Below are positions 8,769 through 17,724 of a DNA stretch of 64,000 nt, piece by piece. Position 1 is the stretch's first letter; every line of letters begins with the position of its first letter. Origin of the DNA: an uncultured Duncaniella sp. Lineage in GTDB: Bacteria; Bacteroidota; Bacteroidia; Bacteroidales; Muribaculaceae. Both the position numbers and the translations under genes were made by a program. Location of the stretch: the NCBI GenBank assembly GCA_910577255.1, contig CAJTMH010000002.1:620001-684000 (forward strand), written 5' to 3'. The notes under the pieces are model-generated. The model had not been told where the DNA came from. It made no database searches and was given only the letters and a program-made list of their open reading frames with translations.

Positions 8769-10253
8769 ATGAAACCGAATAATTTCACCATCTATAACAC
8801 ACTCACCCGCACGAAGCAGCTATTCAAGCCGCTCCACGAGGGTAGAGTGGGCATGTATGTGTGCGGCCCCACCGTCTACGGCGACGGACACCTGGGCCAT
8901 GCACGTCCGGCCATCACATTTGACATCCTGTTCCGCTATCTCAAGCATTTAGGCTACAAGGTACGCTATGTGCGCAACATCACCGACGTAGGCCACCTCG
9001 AACATGATGCTGACGACGGCGAAGACAAGATTGCAAAGAAAGCACGCCTTGAGCAGCTTGAACCTATGGAAGTGGTGCAGTACTACCTGACCCGCTACCA
9101 CAAAGCCATGGAACAGCTCAATGTGCTGCCTCCCTCAATCGAACCTCATGCGTCAGGCCATGTAATAGAGCAGATCGAGTATGTCAAGAAAATCCTTGAC
9201 AGCGGATATGCCTATGTGTCGGACGGCTCAGTCTACTTCGATGTGCCCAAGTTCAACCGTGACCATCCTTACGGAAAGCTCTCGGGCCGCAACATCGACG
9301 AGCTCCTTGCCACCACTCGTGCGCTCGACGGACAGGAGCAGAAACACCATCCCGCCGATTTCGCCCTTTGGAAAAAGGCTGCCCCCGAGCATATAATGCA
9401 CTGGCCCTCCCCTTGGAGCGAAGGTTTCCCCGGATGGCACCTCGAATGCTCCACCATGGGCGAGAAATATCTCGGAGAGTCTTTTGACATCCACGGCGGC
9501 GGTATGGACCTCATGTTCCCTCACCACGAATGCGAGATAGCACAGTCAGTGGCACATAACGGCCATGACACTGTCCGTTACTGGATGCACAACAACATGA
9601 TAACCATCAACGGCAAGAAGATGGGTAAGTCGCTCGGCAATTTCATCACCCTTGATGAATTCTTCAACGGCTCACACCCTCTGCTTGAGCAGCCATATTC
9701 ACCGATGACCATACGCTTCTTCATCCTCCAGGCCCATTACCGCGGCACAGTGGACTTCTCGAACGAAGCACTCCAGGCATCCGAAAAGGCACTCAACCGC
9801 ATGCTCGAAGGTTATCGTCGCCTGCAGGAACTCACTCCGTCGGCAACCTCGACAATCGACGTTTCGGACATAAGGCAGAAGTGCTATGACGCGCTTGACG
9901 ACGACATGAATACACCTATGGTGATAGCCCATCTCTTTGATGCCCTCCGTCTTGTCAACCAAGTGAAGGATGGCTCTGCCACAGCTTCACAGGCTGATAT
10001 CGATGAGCTAAAATCGGTGTTTGACACCTTCCTGGTGGAAATACTCGGCATACGTACAGAACTCGCAGGAACATCCGACAATCCCGAAGCCCTCAAACCC
10101 TTCGAGGAAGCTGTGGACCTTCTGCTTGAGATGCGCGCGAAGGCCAAAGCCGACAAGGACTGGGCCACTTCCGACCTCATCCGTGACCGTCTGGCAGCCA
10201 TAGGCTTCAACGTCAAGGATACCAAGGATGGTGTGGAATGGTCACTATCGTAA
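8769..10253 (+). CDS. cysS: Cysteinyl-tRNA synthetase
   Basis: CysRS charges tRNA-Cys with cysteine. The 494-residue class I enzyme shows the zinc-binding YVCGPTVYGDG start, the HIGH-like motif GHLGH, the GWHLECSTM and GGGMDLMFPHHECE zinc-site segments, and the KMSKS-like KKMGKSLGNF. The C-terminal helical domain is complete. It follows DUF3467 by 6 bases and precedes the MscS channel by 30, continuing the same operon-like run. Confidence 0.97.
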   Translation: MKPNNFTIYNTLTRTKQLFKPLHEGRVGMYVCGPTVYGDGHLGHARPAITFDILFRYLKHLGYKVRYVRNITDVGHLEHDADDGEDKIAKKARLEQLEPMEVVQYYLTRYHKAMEQLNVLPPSIEPHASGHVIEQIEYVKKILDSGYAYVSDGSVYFDVPKFNRDHPYGKLSGRNIDELLATTRALDGQEQKHHPADFALWKKAAPEHIMHWPSPWSEGFPGWHLECSTMGEKYLGESFDIHGGGMDLMFPHHECEIAQSVAHNGHDTVRYWMHNNMITINGKKMGKSLGNFITLDEFFNGSHPLLEQPYSPMTIRFFILQAHYRGTVDFSNEALQASEKALNRMLEGYRRLQELTPSATSTIDVSDIRQKCYDALDDDMNTPMVIAHLFDALRLVNQVKDGSATASQADIDELKSVFDTFLVEILGIRTELAGTSDNPEALKPFEEAVDLLLEMRAKAKADKDWATSDLIRDRLAAIGFNVKDTKDGVEWSLS

Positions 10254-10283
10254 ATTTTACAAACACCCTGCTTTTCCACCCCG

Positions 10284-11498
10284 ATGAATTTCACATCACC
10301 GGCTTATTGGCTCCGGCTCGCTCATGATTCATTTCAGGGCTGGGGCCTCTCCGACGATTTCAATCCCCTCTGCTCCACTCTTCTGGTGGGCGGAGGGGTT
10401 ATCGCCATTGCATGGTTGATTTACGGTCTGCTGACTAAGATTGTAATCCCATCAGTGCTGAGGCTTGTCAAATACACTCCTGCCACCTGGGACGACATAC
10501 TTCTCAACCCATCGCTCCTGAAAGTGGTATCGGAACTGGTGTTCATTCTCATCCTCTCAGCACTTTTTCCCGACTCATTGTCGCTCTATCCTACAGCGAA
10601 AGTGATAGGAACTCTTGCGTGCCGCATATTGGTGGTGGTGGTGGTGGTGCATCTGATCAACCGATTCATCCTGGCCCTCTACCAACTGCTGGAACACAAT
10701 TCCTATTCCAAGGTTAAATCGCTCAAAGGGTTGCGGCAGATGCTTCAGGTGATTACGGTGTGCATAGGCATCATAATCATCATCTCAATCCTCGCTGATA
10801 AGAATCCCATCATCATAATCTCAGGTCTCGGAGCTGCAGCCACCGTGCTCATGTTGGTGTTCAAGGATTCGATAATGGGAGTGGTGGCCGGAGTACAGCT
10901 CTCACTCAATGATATGCTGCGGCCAGGCGATTGGATCACAGTCCCCTCACGCAACATCAACGGTATAGTCAAGGAGGTGGGCCTAACCACCGTCAAGGTC
11001 CAGAATTTCGACCTCACCACAGTGACGGTCCCACCCTACTCACTTGTAAGCGAGTCATTCCAGAACTGGCGCACCATGAAGCTCGCCAATGCCCGACGCA
11101 TCTGCCGTGCCGTGCTCATCGACATCAACACAGTAGCATTTGCTTCACCGGCCCTACTGAAGGAGTGCCTGCAAGAGGAATGGGGCAAAAACCTCATGGA
11201 CGATGGCAAGGTGGTCAATCTAAGCCTTTTCAGATACTATCTCGAACACTATATCGCATCACTGAGCATCACTGCGAAATCATCGCCCGAGAAACTCTAT
11301 ATGGTACGGGAGCTTGCTCCCACACCGGAAGGAATCCCGGTGGAGATATATCTCTTCGTGAAAGAAACCGACTGGAAAACTTATGAGGCATATCAGGCCG
11401 ACATAATGGACCACGTCGTGGCCTCGGCATCGCGGTTCGGCCTACGCATCTACCAGGCACCATCGAGTGCCGATATACGGTCGCTCAGACAGGCGTGA
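10284..11498 (+). CDS. MscS-family mechanosensitive ion channel
   Basis: This inner-membrane channel of 404 residues is likely to release solutes on osmotic downshift. It has several N-terminal hydrophobic segments, then a pore-lining helix rich in Gly and Ala (ISGLGAAATVLMLVFKDS) at about 180-200, and the MscS beta domain (QLSLNDMLRPGDWITVPS, GIVKEVGLTTVKVQNFDLTTVTVPP). It is longer than E. coli MscS (286 residues) and nearer the YbdG-type relatives, with an extended soluble C-terminus. The gene lies 30 bases after cysS and ends before an AT-rich gap. Confidence 0.88.
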   Translation: MNFTSPAYWLRLAHDSFQGWGLSDDFNPLCSTLLVGGGVIAIAWLIYGLLTKIVIPSVLRLVKYTPATWDDILLNPSLLKVVSELVFILILSALFPDSLSLYPTAKVIGTLACRILVVVVVVHLINRFILALYQLLEHNSYSKVKSLKGLRQMLQVITVCIGIIIIISILADKNPIIIISGLGAAATVLMLVFKDSIMGVVAGVQLSLNDMLRPGDWITVPSRNINGIVKEVGLTTVKVQNFDLTTVTVPPYSLVSESFQNWRTMKLANARRICRAVLIDINTVAFASPALLKECLQEEWGKNLMDDGKVVNLSLFRYYLEHYIASLSITAKSSPEKLYMVRELAPTPEGIPVEIYLFVKETDWKTYEAYQADIMDHVVASASRFGLRIYQAPSSADIRSLRQA

Positions 11499-11800
11499 GC
11501 CGGGAGCCGGGATAAGTGATCGGCTGTCCCTCTATGACGGATATATATAAAATCAAACGAGAAGATGATATCACATCGTCTTCTCGCTTAGATAATAAAC
11601 CAATCATTATCACATTTCTTGCAATGGAAAAAGTAATTTTGCTATGTACTAATAAAACGCAGCACAGCTGAAATGGTTTACAGAAAATCAAAAAAATTTC
11701 TATAAAATTTTAATTTTATTGCCAACTTCCTGAATTTTAGCTAACTTAGCAGACGAAAAAATTTCACCACGCAAGATATGTTTAACACATATTAGCTAAG

Positions 11801-11812
11801 ATGTGCGCACAT
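11801..11812. promoter_or_regulatory. Perfect 12-bp palindrome upstream of recA
   Basis: ATGTGCGCACAT is a perfect palindrome that ends 18 bases before the predicted -7 element, over the -33 position. Such a location suits a repressor operator, for example in the SOS response. It does not match the E. coli or Bacillus LexA boxes. Confidence 0.35.
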
Positions 11813-11830
11813 ATTGCACACCACATGCGT

Positions 11831-11838
11831 TAACTTTG
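11831..11838 (+). promoter_or_regulatory. Predicted recA -7 promoter element (TAACTTTG)
   Basis: TAACTTTG matches TAnnTTTG and is followed by C, as in many promoters of this phylum. It predicts a start near 11842 and a leader of about 55 nt before the recA ATG. Confidence 0.55.
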
Positions 11839-11896
11839 CAGAGTAAATCCACACAACTAACCACACGAACAAACAAAAACAACTACATATACTGAC

Positions 11897-13090
11897 ATGG
11901 AAAAGAAAAAGACCCCTATAAAAGGCGCCAAGGAAGTTGATGCCGCAAAGGCGAAACTCAATGCCCTCGCACAGGCTATGGGCAACATCGAGAAGAATTT
12001 CGGCCGCGGAGCCATCATGAAACTCGGCGACGAGACAATAGAGGATGTCGAAGTGATACCCTCCGGCTCAATCGGGCTCAACTTCGCACTCGGTGTAGGT
12101 GGTTATCCGCGTGGCCGTATCATCGAGATCTTCGGCCCGGAATCATCAGGTAAGACCACCCTCGCCATCCACGCCATAGCCGAGGCACAGAAGGCAGGCG
12201 GAATCGCCGCTATCATCGATGCCGAACACGCATTTGACCGTTTCTATGCCGAAAAGCTCGGTGTGGATGTCAACAACCTCCTTATGGCACAGCCCGACAA
12301 CGGCGAGCAGGCACTTGAGATAGCCGAACAGCTTATACGCTCGTCAGCCATCGACATACTCGTGGTTGACTCAGTTGCAGCGCTCACACCTAAAAGCGAA
12401 ATCGACGGTGATATGGGTGACAAAAACGTTGGTGTACAGGCGCGCCTCATGTCACAGGCCATGCGTAAGCTCACAGGAGCAATCGCGCGCACAAACACCA
12501 CCTGTATCTTCATCAACCAGCTGCGTGAGAAAATCGGCGTGATGTTCGGTCCGTCAGAGACCACCACCGGCGGTAACGCGCTCAAATTTTACGCGTCTGT
12601 CCGCATAGACATCCGCCCCAGCACCGCCATCAAGGACGGTGACGAAGTACTCGGTAAACTTACCAAGGTAAAAGTTGTGAAAAACAAAGTGGCACCCCCA
12701 TTCAAGCGTGCCGAGTTCGACATCATGTTTGGTGAAGGTATCTCTCGCTCTGGTGAAATCATCGACCTCGGTGTCGAATACGGCATCATCAGCAAGAGCG
12801 GTTCGTGGTTCTCATACAACGGCACCAAACTCGCCCAGGGACGCGACGCCGCAAAGCGTGTCATAGCCGACAACCCCGAACTGGCCGACGAACTCGAAGC
12901 CCTCATCATGGAGGCTCTCCACAATGCCGCTCCCGGCAAAAAGAAAACCCCCAAGAAAGACAAACCCGCTCCCACGGCAGCCAAAGCCGACGCCTCGGAA
13001 CCGACCCAGGACGATATCGACGACATTGATGACTCAGAACTCGATGACGCTGATCTGCCCGACGACTTCTCAATCGAGGAAGATATCTGA
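11897..13090 (+). CDS. recA: Recombinase RecA with an extended charged tail
   Basis: RecA forms the filament for homologous strand exchange and triggers the SOS response. The core is canonical: Walker A GPESSGKT at about 80-87, DAEHAFDRFYAEKLGVD, the LVVDSVAALTP Walker B region, the L2 loop MFGPSETTTGGNALKFYAS, and RAEFDIMFGEGIS. The full length is 397 residues, about 45-50 more than E. coli RecA. The extra part is a Lys/Pro/Ala linker followed by a strongly acidic stretch rich in Asp and Ser. Acidic RecA tails modulate DNA binding in E. coli; that this longer tail does the same is inference. It is a single gene with its own promoter and terminator. Confidence 0.97.
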   Translation: MEKKKTPIKGAKEVDAAKAKLNALAQAMGNIEKNFGRGAIMKLGDETIEDVEVIPSGSIGLNFALGVGGYPRGRIIEIFGPESSGKTTLAIHAIAEAQKAGGIAAIIDAEHAFDRFYAEKLGVDVNNLLMAQPDNGEQALEIAEQLIRSSAIDILVVDSVAALTPKSEIDGDMGDKNVGVQARLMSQAMRKLTGAIARTNTTCIFINQLREKIGVMFGPSETTTGGNALKFYASVRIDIRPSTAIKDGDEVLGKLTKVKVVKNKVAPPFKRAEFDIMFGEGISRSGEIIDLGVEYGIISKSGSWFSYNGTKLAQGRDAAKRVIADNPELADELEALIMEALHNAAPGKKKTPKKDKPAPTAAKADASEPTQDDIDDIDDSELDDADLPDDFSIEEDI

Positions 13091-13113
13091 TAACATACTA
13101 ACAGAAACAAAGC

Positions 13114-13145
13114 AACCGCTACAGTACCCTGTAGCGGTTATTTTT
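13114..13145 (+). terminator. recA terminator
   Basis: The arms AACCGCTACAG (13114-13124) and CTGTAGCGGTT (13129-13139) pair perfectly around a 4-base loop and are followed by ATTTTT. This is a textbook intrinsic terminator. Confidence 0.92.
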
Positions 13146-13246
13146 GTATATTGCTATCCTGAGAATAGTCCGGATACCGTTTATATAGTAGCTATATAGT
13201 CGACAAGTTTTTTTCAAAGCATAGCGGTTATTTGGAGGAATTACAG

Positions 13247-13254
13247 TAATTTTG
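13247..13254 (+). promoter_or_regulatory. Predicted -7 promoter element (TAATTTTG) of the PurF paralogue
   Basis: TAATTTTG followed by C fits the Bacteroidetes -7 consensus. It overlaps a TTG at 13252 that would otherwise extend the reading frame, so that TTG is upstream of the transcript. The first usable start is ATG 13300. Confidence 0.6.
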
Positions 13255-13299
13255 CAGTCGAAAAGACCAATAGAAACAATAATAGTCATTTTTCCACTT

Positions 13300-14709
13300 A
13301 TGGGAGGATTCTTCGGGGTCGCTGCAAAACAAGCTTGTCGCACCGACCTTTTCTATGGAGTTGACTACAACTCACACCTCGGCACCCGACGTGCCGGTCT
13401 GGTGACCTACGATGATGTCGACCAACGGTTCTGCCGTTCGATTCACTCACTCGAAAGCACCTATTTCCGAACCAAGTTTGAGGCCGAGCTGCCAAAATTC
13501 AAGGGTAACACCGGCATCGGAGTGATTTCCGACACCGACCCGCAGCCAATCATCATCAACTCTCATCTCGGCAAGTTCGCTATCGTCACAGTGGCCCGTA
13601 TATGCAACATAGACGAACTCGAACGCGAGCTCATTGACCAAGGGGTACATTTCGGCGAACTCTCGCAGGGACGCACCAATCAAACCGAGCTGATAGCGCT
13701 GCTCATCAATCAAGGTAAAACGTTTGTGGATGGTATACGCATAGTACATGAGAAAGTCAAAGGTTCATGTTCACTGCTTATCCTTACCGAGAACTCAATC
13801 ATCGCTGCCCGCGACAAACTCGGCCGCACCCCCATCATCCTTGGCCGCAAAGATGGTGCCATGGCAGCCACAAGCGAAAGCACAGCGTTTCCCAATCTGG
13901 ATTTCGAGTATCTCCGCGACGTTGGACCGGGCGAAATCGTAGAACTGAAACATGACGCGGCTACCACGCTTTCAGCCCCACTTCCCGACATGCAGATATG
14001 CTCATTCCTATGGGTCTATTACGGCTTCCCGACATCATGTTACGAGGGACGTAACGTGGAGGAGACCCGATTTGCCTCAGGTGAGGCCATGGGACGTACC
14101 GACAAAACCGACGTGGACTGCGCATGCGGTATCCCCGACTCAGGAGTCGGAATGGCCTTAGGTTACGCAGCCGGCCATAATGCCCCCTACCACAGATGTA
14201 TATCCAAATACACTCCCACCTGGCCACGCTCATTCACACCGTCTGACCAGTCGATGCGCTCACTCGTGGCTAAAATGAAGCTCGTGCCTAACCGCGCGAT
14301 GCTCGCCGGCAAACGAGCACTCTTCTGCGACGACTCCATAGTCCGCGGCACTCAGCTCAACGACAATGTGTCGGAACTGTTCAGGTGCGGAGCCAAAGAG
14401 GTCCACATGCGCATAGCATGTCCTCCACTCATCTACGGATGCCGCTACCTCAACTTCACCTCATCGAAGAGTGATATGGAGCTCCTCACACGACGCATCA
14501 TCGAAGAGCTCGAAGGTGATCCCGAAAAGAACCTCGACCTTTATGCCACCACAGGTTCACCCCAATATGAGGCCCTGGTGGAAAAGATACGTGAACGCTT
14601 CGGCTTGACTTCGCTCAAATTCAATCCCATCGAGACTCTCGTGGAGTCAATCGGCCTTCCCAAGTGCCGCATCTGCACTCACTGCTTCGACGGCTCTTCG
14701 CATTTCTGA
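13300..14709 (+). CDS. PurF paralogue lacking the catalytic N-terminal Cys
   Basis: This 469-residue protein has the architecture of amidophosphoribosyltransferase: an N-terminal glutamine amidotransferase (Ntn) domain and a C-terminal phosphoribosyltransferase domain with the PRPP loop ALFCDDSIVRGTQ (about 340-352). PurF normally starts Met-Cys-Gly, and the exposed Cys is the glutaminase nucleophile. Here the start is MGGFFG, with no Cys. The cysteines at 234 (QICSFLWVYYGFP), 374 (ACPPLIYGC) and 456/459 (CRICTHC) line up with the four Fe-S ligands of Bacillus PurF. It could use free ammonia or serve another PRPP-dependent role. The ATG at 13300 was chosen because upstream in-frame codons lie within the promoter. 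Confidence 0.85.
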   Translation: MGGFFGVAAKQACRTDLFYGVDYNSHLGTRRAGLVTYDDVDQRFCRSIHSLESTYFRTKFEAELPKFKGNTGIGVISDTDPQPIIINSHLGKFAIVTVARICNIDELERELIDQGVHFGELSQGRTNQTELIALLINQGKTFVDGIRIVHEKVKGSCSLLILTENSIIAARDKLGRTPIILGRKDGAMAATSESTAFPNLDFEYLRDVGPGEIVELKHDAATTLSAPLPDMQICSFLWVYYGFPTSCYEGRNVEETRFASGEAMGRTDKTDVDCACGIPDSGVGMALGYAAGHNAPYHRCISKYTPTWPRSFTPSDQSMRSLVAKMKLVPNRAMLAGKRALFCDDSIVRGTQLNDNVSELFRCGAKEVHMRIACPPLIYGCRYLNFTSSKSDMELLTRRIIEELEGDPEKNLDLYATTGSPQYEALVEKIRERFGLTSLKFNPIETLVESIGLPKCRICTHCFDGSSHF

Positions 14710-14734
14710 TTAGGCAATAGCCACATCAATATCT

Positions 14735-14787
14735 AAAAACCATTACGGACACCTCTGCTATCGCGGCAAGGGTGTCCGTAATGGTTT
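14735..14787. terminator. Bidirectional terminator hairpin between convergent genes
   Basis: A perfect 16-bp stem (14738-14753 with 14771-14786) surrounds a 17-base loop. It lies between the PurF paralogue and the DUF2851 gene, and its right arm reaches the DUF2851 stop codon. The A run on the left gives a T run for minus-strand transcripts. Confidence 0.8.
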
Positions 14788-16069
14788 ACTGCCTTTTAGC
14801 CTTTGACGCAAGCAGACGGTGCCCTACGCGGCAATACAGGCATTTGCGCGGTTCGCAATAACATCGGCGAAGCTGTATGAGAGCTTGCGAAGTAAAGGCA
14901 TCCCGGCTTTTAATGCCGGCATTGGCGAAAAGTGTGACTATCGAATTACTCTCGGGAGGCAGTTGATGCAGCAATTCCGCAGCCCTTGCAGTCAAAGCCT
15001 CGTCACCATGCACAGTTCCGTATGAAAGCAGCAGAGGGACGGCCACGTTTATGACCAGACTGTCGGTTGAATTTTTACTTAGCGATTCATAATTACGCTC
15101 ACTGCCCGGACCGAATGTGAAATGATTGGCCCAATAGCCGGTGAGAGGCTGCCGGAATATATCGCGCATATCATCCAGTGATTGCGCCTTGAGGATTCTG
15201 GCCACCAGCCTGAAATCACGGCTTATAAGCTGCGCCAGGAGGGATATGCGGCGATGTGGGAAGTTGTGGGGACGCATCCTTGCCATTTTCCATCCCAACG
15301 GCTCAAGAGGCCTCAGAGAGAATTTATGTGCAAAAAACTTATGTTCCCGGCGCAGATGCTCCACATAGGGATCACCAGCCGGAGCCTTTTCAAGGAATCC
15401 GCCCTGCCCGAACAGCAAAGCCTCTATGGCCGCGAGCGAATCACTGTGCTTGCGCAGGAAATGGAGAGGCAGGGAGACAGCCAGACGTTCCATCGGCTCT
15501 GAATTGATACTGAACCCCAAGGCCCGAGCCAAAATCACGTAGCAGGTCTGCTCCCAGTCACCGGCATACGTATCGAGAAGCTTGAGCATGTGATCGGACT
15601 TAGCATACATACGTTCGAATGCGAGTCCGGTGAGCCAATCGGTAATATACAATTGTGAAAGCCCAGGCAGATCATTTGCGCAAGGCAAATCAATGTCGGC
15701 GCGGTCAACAAGCTCATGGTAACGTATATGAAACTCCGGCGCACAGGTCATGGTCATCTGAGGTATCACCTCACCGTTGCCACGGCATATCCTCGTGTCA
15801 TCCCTGTCAACCACATGTAGAATCACCGAGTCATAAGCCCTGTCGGAGTCATGGCCGTGTCTATGCCAGTCACTGGCGCGGACATGGATCTCCACATCCC
15901 CGACCCATGTATCACTCCCGATTTTGACCTTGGCGTTGAAGAAATCAGGCCCGGCATCGGTGTTAAGCCGACCCGGGTCGATGACCGAAACGCGCCGTCC
16001 GTCCACAGTGACCATGTCGGTATGCAAAAGCAACCGATGCTGCCACACGTATTGCATCAGGCGTTCCAT
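14786..16069 (-). CDS. DUF2851 family protein
   Basis: This 427-residue protein belongs to the DUF2851 family, common in Bacteroidetes and of unknown function. The N-terminal half carries the family pattern: VDPGRLNTDAGPDFFNAKVKI-type residues (here VIDPGRLNTDAGPDF), GDVEIHVRASDWHRHGHD and YDSVILHVV. This layout of DxGPDFxxA, ExH and SDWxxHxH has an arrangement of His and acidic residues that looks catalytic, perhaps nuclease-like; that reading is inference. The C-terminal half is helical and ends with a CxxxxCxxC-type cluster (CYCEPRKCLYC). It is the last gene of a four-gene minus-strand operon, 82 bases after ribH. Confidence 0.82.
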   Translation of the reverse strand: MERLMQYVWQHRLLLHTDMVTVDGRRVSVIDPGRLNTDAGPDFFNAKVKIGSDTWVGDVEIHVRASDWHRHGHDSDRAYDSVILHVVDRDDTRICRGNGEVIPQMTMTCAPEFHIRYHELVDRADIDLPCANDLPGLSQLYITDWLTGLAFERMYAKSDHMLKLLDTYAGDWEQTCYVILARALGFSINSEPMERLAVSLPLHFLRKHSDSLAAIEALLFGQGGFLEKAPAGDPYVEHLRREHKFFAHKFSLRPLEPLGWKMARMRPHNFPHRRISLLAQLISRDFRLVARILKAQSLDDMRDIFRQPLTGYWANHFTFGPGSERNYESLSKNSTDSLVINVAVPLLLSYGTVHGDEALTARAAELLHQLPPESNSIVTLFANAGIKSRDAFTSQALIQLRRCYCEPRKCLYCRVGHRLLASKAKRQ

Positions 16070-16151
16070 TATGACGAAGGAGAAAGTATAGTAAATGTAA
16101 GGTAAAAATCAATCCCGGGGAGAAGAGGAGACAGAGCTCCTCAGAAGTATC

Positions 16152-16631
16152 TTAAAGCTCGTCGATGGCACGGTTGAGAGCCACCATCTTGATGGCAGTC
16201 TCGGCAGCTTCCACACCCTTGTGGCCACACTTGCCTCCGGTGCGGTCAAGAGCCTGCTGCTCGTCGTTGACGGTGAGCACACCGAATATCACAGGTATGT
16301 CACAGTCGGCATTAAGACTTGTCATGCCTTGCGTCACGCTCTGGCACACATAATCGAAGTGGGGAGTGTCGCCCTTTATCACGCAGCCTATGATGATGAT
16401 GGCGTCAAATGACCCTGTCTCAATCAGTTTAGAAGCTGCGAAAGTAAGCTCGACTGTGCCGGGAACGGTCAGGACCTGGACATCCTTCTCCTTAAATCCG
16501 TTGTCGTGCAGACATTTCACAGCACCGTCGGCCAGTGCAAACGTGATGTGACTGTTCCATTCGGCTACTACGACTGCTATACGTGCATCCTTCACAACAG
16601 GAAGGGCACTGGTGGGTACATAAGTTGACAT
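16152..16631 (-). CDS. ribH: 6,7-dimethyl-8-ribityllumazine synthase
   Basis: Lumazine synthase condenses 5-amino-6-ribitylaminouracil with dihydroxybutanone phosphate, the step before riboflavin. At 159 residues it has normal length. Motifs seen are VVAEWNSHIT near the start, VPGTVELTFAA, GCVIKGDTPHFDYV with the catalytic His, and PVIFGVLTVNDEQQA. It sits 39 bases after a TPR gene on the minus strand and before DUF2851. Linkage of ribH to a TPR protein is something I have seen in other Bacteroidales; the functional reason is unknown. Confidence 0.96.
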   Translation of the reverse strand: MSTYVPTSALPVVKDARIAVVVAEWNSHITFALADGAVKCLHDNGFKEKDVQVLTVPGTVELTFAASKLIETGSFDAIIIIGCVIKGDTPHFDYVCQSVTQGMTSLNADCDIPVIFGVLTVNDEQQALDRTGGKCGHKGVEAAETAIKMVALNRAIDEL

Positions 16632-16670
16632 ATTTCTGTGTTTGGATTTTAGAACTTGGTTAGAATATCA

Positions 16671-17687
16671 TTATTTGGGGAATACCTTATGCCAAAGGCC
16701 CAAGATGTCGAGCGAGCGACTCTTGGCATTATAGAGGATGTCGACAATGCGGCGGTGCTCCTCCGTGGCATTGATTTTGGTGGCTTTATGGAGCATGGTG
16801 TTGAGCAGATGCACACCTTTGTCGCGCATGGCTGCTATATGGAGCATGGATTCACCCAGTGAGATTGACAGCCGGAGCTGTTGGAGGGAGAATTCAGCCT
16901 CGAGTTTCGTAAGATATTTCAACGCCCTTGTGTAATACTGCACAGCTTCGCGGTGACGCCCCATCTGAGCCAGCGTATCACCCTCGGAAGTTAGTGATTC
17001 CACAAGTCGTCCGGCTGCATCCTCGACCCCAGAGCTTATCATCTGCAGGTAGGTGGAGGTTGCCACCTGGTAATGGGCCAGAAGTTCGGCCTGCTTCACG
17101 CGGTTGCGATACACGGCGGTGGCTGCATTGAGCGCCATGACATGGGGTGTAGCGTAACGTTCAGGATTCAGCTTGGCAAGTCGCTCGAATATCTTCAGCG
17201 ATTTTTCAAGCTCGCGCTCGGCTTGCTTGTACTCCTTCCTGTCATTATGAAGATAGGCTATGTCATAGAGCAAAGCCCCGAGAATAGCCAAAAACGGTTC
17301 GTCCTTGCGTTTAGGCTCCTGGGCCAACAGATTCAATGTCGCGGCAGCCGTGGAGGAAGCCTCCTCATTGGCCCCTTTTTCAATATAGAGGGCCGTGAGT
17401 ATCTGCATCAAGGCAGCATGAAGATTAAGCACATATCCTTCCTCCTCGCCGTTGCGTGTAATCAGCGCATCAATCTCATTGATGGTGAATATCGCACGGT
17501 CAATCTCACCTCGCTCCACCATATCGATGACAGTGGCCCTGAAAAAGTCATAAGCCGTATTGAACTCCACAGCACCAATAGCATGGCGCACTTCAGCCAT
17601 CGCCCTTGTGCGTTTCAAGAGGGTGCGGAGAGGTGCTATATCGGTAGTAATCTGTAAGAAAACCGGCTCTAAGGATATTGATTTCAT
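16671..17687 (-). CDS. TPR-like helical repeat protein
   Basis: This 338-residue, entirely helical protein has repeating segments resembling tetratricopeptide units (for example KEYKQAERELEKSLKIFERLAKLNPERY and GRHREAVQYYTRALKYLTKLEAEF). There is no signal peptide, so it is probably a cytosolic scaffold. The ATG at 17687 (MKSISLEPVFLQI) is preferred over an in-frame ATG 60 bases earlier, which would run into the preceding PfkB-like gene. It lies 37 bases after that gene and 39 before ribH. No enzymatic motif is visible. Confidence 0.75.
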   Translation of the reverse strand: MKSISLEPVFLQITTDIAPLRTLLKRTRAMAEVRHAIGAVEFNTAYDFFRATVIDMVERGEIDRAIFTINEIDALITRNGEEEGYVLNLHAALMQILTALYIEKGANEEASSTAAATLNLLAQEPKRKDEPFLAILGALLYDIAYLHNDRKEYKQAERELEKSLKIFERLAKLNPERYATPHVMALNAATAVYRNRVKQAELLAHYQVATSTYLQMISSGVEDAAGRLVESLTSEGDTLAQMGRHREAVQYYTRALKYLTKLEAEFSLQQLRLSISLGESMLHIAAMRDKGVHLLNTMLHKATKINATEEHRRIVDILYNAKSRSLDILGLWHKVFPK

Positions 17688-17724
17688 GTGATCAAGTAAG
17701 ATATGGTTATGACAAAAGGAGCAA

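Larger units (their letters stand above)
11499..11896. other. Intergenic region upstream of recA
   Basis: This 398-base AT-rich gap holds no convincing gene. A 12-bp stem (11558-11569 with 11575-11586) after the channel gene may end its transcript, though it lacks a good T run. TAATTTTG at 11634-11641 could be a second promoter. The recA promoter element and a 12-bp palindrome lie at its right end. Confidence 0.5.

Noticed and set aside
13252..13299. In-frame TTG extension of the PurF paralogue
   Set aside because: The TTG is part of the predicted -7 promoter element, so it lies upstream of the transcript; ATG 13300 gives the family's start.
17073..17657. 194-residue open frame antisense to the TPR gene
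   Set aside because: No family resemblance, no promoter or ribosome site, and it lies wholly within the TPR gene on the other strand.
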